This document shows, piece by piece, positions 12,165-15,836 of a DNA stretch of 15,836 nucleotides. Where the stretch lies: assembly GCA_045579105.1 (NCBI GenBank), contig JAZNLM010000058.1, positions 1-15,836 on the forward strand. The letters run 5' to 3'. Position 1 is the stretch's first letter; every line of letters begins with the position of its first letter. Both the position numbers and the translations under genes were made by a program. The notes under the pieces were generated by a model. That model did no database searches. It was not told the origin of the DNA and worked only from the letters and a program-made list of their open reading frames with translations. This DNA comes from Flemingiibacterium sp045579105. Lineage in GTDB: Bacteria; Bacillota; Clostridia; Oscillospirales; CAG-272.

Positions 12165-13607
12165 ATGAAGTACGAGACGGTCATCGGTCTTGAAGTTCAC
12201 GTTGAGCTTGCGACCGAATCGAAGATATTCTGCTCCTGCTCGGCAAAGTTCGGCGGCGAGCAAAACGACCACGTTTGCCCTGCGTGCTGCGGTATGCCGG
12301 GTATGCTCCCAATAGTAAACCGCCACGTCGTTGACCTCGGTATGACTGCCGGCATGATGCTGAACTGTGACATCAACCGCACCACTACTTTTGATAAGAA
12401 GAGCTACTATTACCCCGACCTTCCCTGCTCATATCAGACCACACAGTGGTTTGCTCCCGTTGCCGTAAACGGACGTGTTGATATTGAAACCTCTGCAGGC
12501 AAAAAGTCCGTTCGTATCAAGCAGATTCATATGGAAGAAGACGCAGGCAAGCTCGTTCACGACGACTGGACGGACACCTCACTCGTTGACTTCAACCGTA
12601 CGAGTGTACCGCTTATCGAGATAGTTTCCCAACCCGATCTTTCGAGCGCAGAAGAGGTTGTCGCTTACCTTGAACGACTTCGTTCACTGCTTCGTTTTGC
12701 GAAGGTTTCCGACTGCCGCATGGAGCAGGGCTCGATGAGATGCGACGTAAACCTTTCCGTACGCCCCGAAGGCTCGACAAAGCTCGGCGTTCGTACCGAA
12801 ATGAAGAATATGAACTCGCTCACGGCTATCACACGTGCTATTGAGTACGAGGTGGCGCGTCACATCGACGCTATCGAAAACGGCACGGAAGAGCTTGTTC
12901 AGGAAACCCGACGTTGGGATGACGTAAAGGGCAAGTCCTACGCGATGAGAAACAAGGAAACCGCAGGCGATTACCGTTACTTCCCCGACCCCAACATTAT
13001 GCCCGTTGTTATCGACGACGAGTGGTTTGACGGTATCAAGGCAAGCCTTCCCGAGTTCCCCGAAATCAAACGCGAGCGTTATATTTCAGAGCTTGGGCTT
13101 ACCGAGTACGATGCTGCTCTTCTTACACAGAGCCGTGCGTTCTGCGACGCTTTTGAAGCAGCACTCGCTGTATGCGGCTCGGCAAAGGACGTTGCGAACT
13201 GGCTTATCTCCGACTGTATGAACCTTCTCAACAAGCGTCAGATGACGGTTGATGAGTTCAGCGTTGACGGCAAGTCGCTCGGCATGCTCATCAAGCTTTG
13301 CATGGACGGCACCGTAAACCGCGGCAACGGTAAGAAGATCCTTTCCGTTATGTTTGACGCTGAAACTCCTATTGATCCCGAGGCATACGCCAAGGAAAAC
13401 GGCTTCATCATTTCCGAGGACACCGGCAAGATGGACGAGGTTATTGCGGCGGCCGTTGCGGCTGATCCTAAGGCTGTTGCGGACTTTAAGGGCGGCAAGG
13501 AAAAGGCACTTCTCGCTATCTTTGGCAAGTGTATGAAGGAACTTCGCGGCAACTGCGATCCGCAGAAACTTCGTGAAGCGCTTATCGCTTATATTGACAA
13601 ACAATAA
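12165..13607 (+). CDS. gatB: GatB, tRNA-binding and Asp/Glu-tRNA activating subunit
   Basis: GatB phosphorylates the side chain of Asp (or Glu) on misacylated tRNA and then amidates it with ammonia. It has 480 residues, full family length. The catalytic cradle has E10 and H12 (GLEVHVEL), the zinc ligands C23, C25, C38 and C41 (FCSCS and VCPAC), E124/E125 (HMEEDAGKL) and E152 (PLIEIVSQPD). The core YYPDLP, DCRMEQGSMRCDVNLSVRP, ETRRWDDVKG and DYRYFPDP blocks are present, followed by the helical and YqeY-like tail domains that hold the tRNA. Nothing essential is missing, in contrast to GatA. It starts directly after the gatA stop (TAA at 12162-12164, ATG at 12165), with GGAGG 8 nt upstream inside gatA. 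It is followed by a strong terminator. Confidence 0.97.
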   Translation: MKYETVIGLEVHVELATESKIFCSCSAKFGGEQNDHVCPACCGMPGMLPIVNRHVVDLGMTAGMMLNCDINRTTTFDKKSYYYPDLPCSYQTTQWFAPVAVNGRVDIETSAGKKSVRIKQIHMEEDAGKLVHDDWTDTSLVDFNRTSVPLIEIVSQPDLSSAEEVVAYLERLRSLLRFAKVSDCRMEQGSMRCDVNLSVRPEGSTKLGVRTEMKNMNSLTAITRAIEYEVARHIDAIENGTEELVQETRRWDDVKGKSYAMRNKETAGDYRYFPDPNIMPVVIDDEWFDGIKASLPEFPEIKRERYISELGLTEYDAALLTQSRAFCDAFEAALAVCGSAKDVANWLISDCMNLLNKRQMTVDEFSVDGKSLGMLIKLCMDGTVNRGNGKKILSVMFDAETPIDPEAYAKENGFIISEDTGKMDEVIAAAVAADPKAVADFKGGKEKALLAIFGKCMKELRGNCDPQKLREALIAYIDKQ

Positions 13608-13615
13608 TATGAAAA

Positions 13616-13642
13616 AGCTCCGAGGATTATCGGAGCTTTTTT
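13616..13642 (+). terminator. Rho-independent terminator of the aspS-gatCAB operon
   Basis: AGCTCCGA (13616-13623), loop GGATTA, TCGGAGCT (13630-13637), then an unbroken T run to 13642. It lies 8 nt after the gatB stop and is preceded by A residues, so it could also work on the other strand. Confidence 0.92.
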
Positions 13643-13742
13643 GTGTGCCGTCGGGTTCCTAATATGGCTCGGCGGTGCATCTCATTTGTATCGCGTGTGG
13701 CGAACACACTTACCTTAACCGTGTGCTATTTTCCATTTTCTA

Positions 13743-13771
13743 TTGACATTGGTTAATAGTTTTGTTATAAT
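13743..13771 (+). promoter_or_regulatory. Promoter of the acyltransferase-carrier operon
   Basis: Perfect TTGACA (13743-13748), 17-nt spacer, perfect TATAAT (13766-13771). Transcription would begin near 13778, so the leader is only about 29 nt. Confidence 0.85.
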
Positions 13772-13806
13772 AATTATGAATTATTTGTGTATGGAAGTGT
13801 GTATTT

Positions 13807-14961
13807 ATGAGTATAAAGCATAAGGTGGTGTGGCATCTTCTTCGCCCACCCGTTGCGCTGTTTCTACGTGTCAAATTTGGATACACGTCCTGTCGCGCAA
13901 AAACACGCGAACTCCCCGAAAATTACATAGTCCTCTCCAACCACGCGACCGATTACGATCCGCTTATGGTCGCAACCTCATTTCGCAGACAAATGTACTG
14001 TGTAGGAAGTGCGCACATCTCGCGTTGGAAAAGAGCGTATCCGATAATAAAATTCCTCGTTGATCCGATAATGCGCAAAAAGGGCATGAGTGCCTCTCAC
14101 GCTATAATCGACATTCTCCGCAAGGTGCGGCACGGTGAACGTGTATTTATGTTCGCCGAGGGTGTGCGCACATGGGATGGTGTAACCTGTCCTATCGCAC
14201 CCACTACAGGACAGCTTATCAAAAAAGCCGGCTGTGCGCTTATTACGTACAGACTTGTGGGCGGATATTTCCTCTCCCCCGGTTGGTCAGCACACACACG
14301 TCGCGGTTACTCTCGCGGTGATATTGTAAATGTGTACACCAAGGAACAACTTGCAGATATGACTGTAGACGAAATAAATGAAGCAATCGTGCGCGACCTT
14401 TACGTGGATGCATACGCGCGCCAGCTTGAGTCACCGAAACCGTATTACGGCAAGGGGCTTGCGGAAGGAATTGAAAATTTCATTTTCATCTGCCCCGAAT
14501 GCGGCAAATATGAAACGATAACTTCTCACGGCAACGAAGCAAAATGCTCCGCGTGTGGCATGACAATTACGTTCGACAAGTACGGTATGCTCTCGGGTAC
14601 TCGTTTTAAGACTGTCCGTGAGCTTTCAGATTGGCAGAAGGGACATATTGCAAAGTCGGCAAAACAACGTGATGTTTACACCGCACAATCGGCAGTACTC
14701 TACCTCGTTGATGAGGATATGCGTGAAGTACAGTGGGGCGAAGCATCCTTCGGTGCTGACGGTTTCACTATGGGAAGCTTACATATTCCGCTCTCAGAAA
14801 TAACGGATATGGCTTTCCACGGACGTCGCAAAGTCGTATTTTCCTCTGGTAAGGATTACTACGAGCTTGTTCCGAATGAGGGTGTAAACGTGATAAAATT
14901 TGTATGGTTATATAAAGAATTACAGCGCACGGAGGCACTCGAGCCTTCCCTCGCGAAATAA
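13807..14961 (+). CDS. PlsC-type acyltransferase with zinc ribbon and PH-like C-terminal region
   Basis: The N-terminal half (to about residue 210) is a glycerolipid acyltransferase of the 1-acylglycerol-3-phosphate acyltransferase type. It has the H-x4-D catalytic motif as NHATDYD (H46, D51) and the phosphate-binding EGxR motif as FAEGVR (116-121). Such enzymes acylate lysophosphatidate at the membrane. Unlike plain PlsC (about 240 residues), this one has 384. Residues 229-250 form a zinc ribbon (C229, C232, C247, C250: CPECG and CSACG). The end (about 295-375, with a segment GSLHIPLSEITDMAFHGRRK and a final helix VIKFVWLYKEL) looks like a bacterial PH-like domain. ATG 13807 is the only in-frame ATG after the promoter; the ribosome site (GGAAG, 13793-13797) is weak. 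The carrier gene follows after 18 nt. Confidence 0.85.
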   Translation: MSIKHKVVWHLLRPPVALFLRVKFGYTSCRAKTRELPENYIVLSNHATDYDPLMVATSFRRQMYCVGSAHISRWKRAYPIIKFLVDPIMRKKGMSASHAIIDILRKVRHGERVFMFAEGVRTWDGVTCPIAPTTGQLIKKAGCALITYRLVGGYFLSPGWSAHTRRGYSRGDIVNVYTKEQLADMTVDEINEAIVRDLYVDAYARQLESPKPYYGKGLAEGIENFIFICPECGKYETITSHGNEAKCSACGMTITFDKYGMLSGTRFKTVRELSDWQKGHIAKSAKQRDVYTAQSAVLYLVDEDMREVQWGEASFGADGFTMGSLHIPLSEITDMAFHGRRKVVFSSGKDYYELVPNEGVNVIKFVWLYKELQRTEALEPSLAK

Positions 14962-14979
14962 CGAAAGGCGGTACAAACA

Positions 14980-15836
14980 ATGGATTTTTCTGCAGCTAAC
15001 GTAGAGCTTTGGAAGCCGATAATACAGATCGGCATTATCGCGGCACTGATGATGCTCTCAAACGTACTTCTTCGCAAAATTCCATTTATCAGGAAATCTC
15101 TTATGCCACTCTCTGTGCTCGCAGGCTTTATACTGCTCATTCTGCGTTCCACGGGCATTCTTGACATCGACACTGTATTTTTAGAGGATCTCACATACCA
15201 CGCACTTGCACTCGGCTTTATCGCTATGGCGCTTCGTATTCCCGATAAGTCCGCAGACTCCGGTGCACTCGTCAGTGCCCGCAGCGGTGCGCTTATTGTA
15301 AGTACATACCTTGTTCAGGCTATAGTGGGACTAATAATATCCCTCGGACTTGCTTATACCGTTATGCCAAAACTCTTTAAAGCAAGCGGACTTCTGCTTC
15401 CTATGGCATTCGGACAAGGCCCCGGTCAGGCAAATAACGTCGGTCTTACATACGAAAATCTCAGCAAAGGTCTTGGCGAGGAGTTTTTCTTCCCGGGACG
15501 CACATTCGGACTTTCGCTCGCGGCTATGGGTTACCTCTGTGCGTGCATTGTCGGCGTTATATTCCTCAACGTATACAACAAGCGAGGCTCTATTAAGCGT
15601 CAGAAAGACAAATCCGAACTTTCCGGTTCGGTGACACTTGATACCTTCCAGCATCAAGGTGAGATTCCGATATCCGAATCAGTAGATAAGCTTTCAGTTC
15701 AGTTCGCACTCGTAGCTGTTATTTATCTTATCACTTATCTCATAACGTGGGGAATTACCGCGTTACTCGAGAAATTCGCACCCGGACTTGCAGCCACGGT
15801 ATCAACGCTTCTTTGGGGCTTCAACTTCATCATCGG
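14980..15836 (+). CDS. GltS-like sodium:solute (glutamate) symporter, N-terminal part (cut by window edge)
   Basis: Polytopic membrane protein, 285 residues visible before the right edge. Hydrophobic helices recur from about residue 12 onward (IIQIGIIAALMMLSNVLL, LSVLAGFILLILR, ALALGFIAMALR, then IVSTYLVQAIVGLIISLGL). A glycine-rich re-entrant-like segment GQGPGQANNVG (about 146-156) is followed by a helix with FGLSLAAMGYLCACIVGVIF. This layout resembles the GltS sodium/glutamate symporter family, where the matching segment reads GGHGTGAA. Since the glycine-rich segment differs in detail, the substrate may not be glutamate. The ATG at 14980 has AAAGGCGG about 8 nt upstream and lies 18 nt after the acyltransferase stop, so the two are probably cotranscribed. 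The C-terminal half lies outside the window. Confidence 0.75.
   Translation, partial: MDFSAANVELWKPIIQIGIIAALMMLSNVLLRKIPFIRKSLMPLSVLAGFILLILRSTGILDIDTVFLEDLTYHALALGFIAMALRIPDKSADSGALVSARSGALIVSTYLVQAIVGLIISLGLAYTVMPKLFKASGLLLPMAFGQGPGQANNVGLTYENLSKGLGEEFFFPGRTFGLSLAAMGYLCACIVGVIFLNVYNKRGSIKRQKDKSELSGSVTLDTFQHQGEIPISESVDKLSVQFALVAVIYLITYLITWGITALLEKFAPGLAATVSTLLWGFNFII

Noticed and set aside
13643..13742. Second regulatory RNA after the gatB terminator
   Set aside because: Only a small 5-bp hairpin (GTGTG/CACAC) is visible; nothing distinguishes it from ordinary spacer.

Overview
The window comes from a low-to-mid GC Gram-positive bacterium, most likely an anaerobic gut-type clostridium (Clostridia, Oscillospirales-like). 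The evidence is AGGAGG-type ribosome binding sites, TTGACA/TATAAT promoters, a T-box leader, indirect aminoacylation by GatCAB, a short clostridial-type FeoB, and a secreted protein with a Gram-positive signal peptide. No species can be named from sequence alone. No phage, transposase, CRISPR array, tRNA or rRNA was seen.

Layout. 1-289 (-): start of a secreted protein, cut by the left edge, with a consensus promoter and a leader of about 175 nt. 676-1899 (-): peptidase T. 1900-2228: structured intergenic DNA holding two copies of a short dispersed repeat. 2229-3182 (-): D-2-hydroxyacid dehydrogenase. 3358-5552 (+): feoA-feoB, ferrous iron uptake. 5564-6313 (-): a putative PD-(D/E)XK-like domain joined to a winged helix. 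6345-8063 (-): ABC exporter, in one unit with the preceding gene. 8126-8340: a hairpin-rich, inverted-repeat element. 8393-13642 (+): promoter, T-box, aspS, gatC, gatA, gatB and terminator. 13743-15836 (+): promoter, a PlsC-type acyltransferase with a zinc ribbon, and a GltS-like carrier cut by the right edge.

The most notable part is the T-box-aspS-gatCAB operon, which looks like a dedicated tRNA-dependent asparagine module. The T-box specifier loop reads most simply as AAC (Asn), with an overlapping GAA. The AspRS has the His (residue 31) found in non-discriminating enzymes that also charge tRNA-Asn, and GatB and GatC look intact. The GatA subunit, however, is only 399 residues long, lacks the usual N-terminal ~60 residues, and has lost all three elements of the amidase Lys-Ser-Ser machinery: Asp in place of the Lys, the GGSSGG loop deleted, and Ala in place of the nucleophilic Ser. 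It is nevertheless an intact ORF that uses the same codons as its well-expressed neighbours. This suggests an amidotransferase whose GatA is only a scaffold and whose ammonia comes from elsewhere.

Other points worth attention are the small intergenic repeat family (three copies, one inside the aspS-gatC gap), the hairpin-rich element before the T-box promoter, and the nuclease-like/winged-helix protein.
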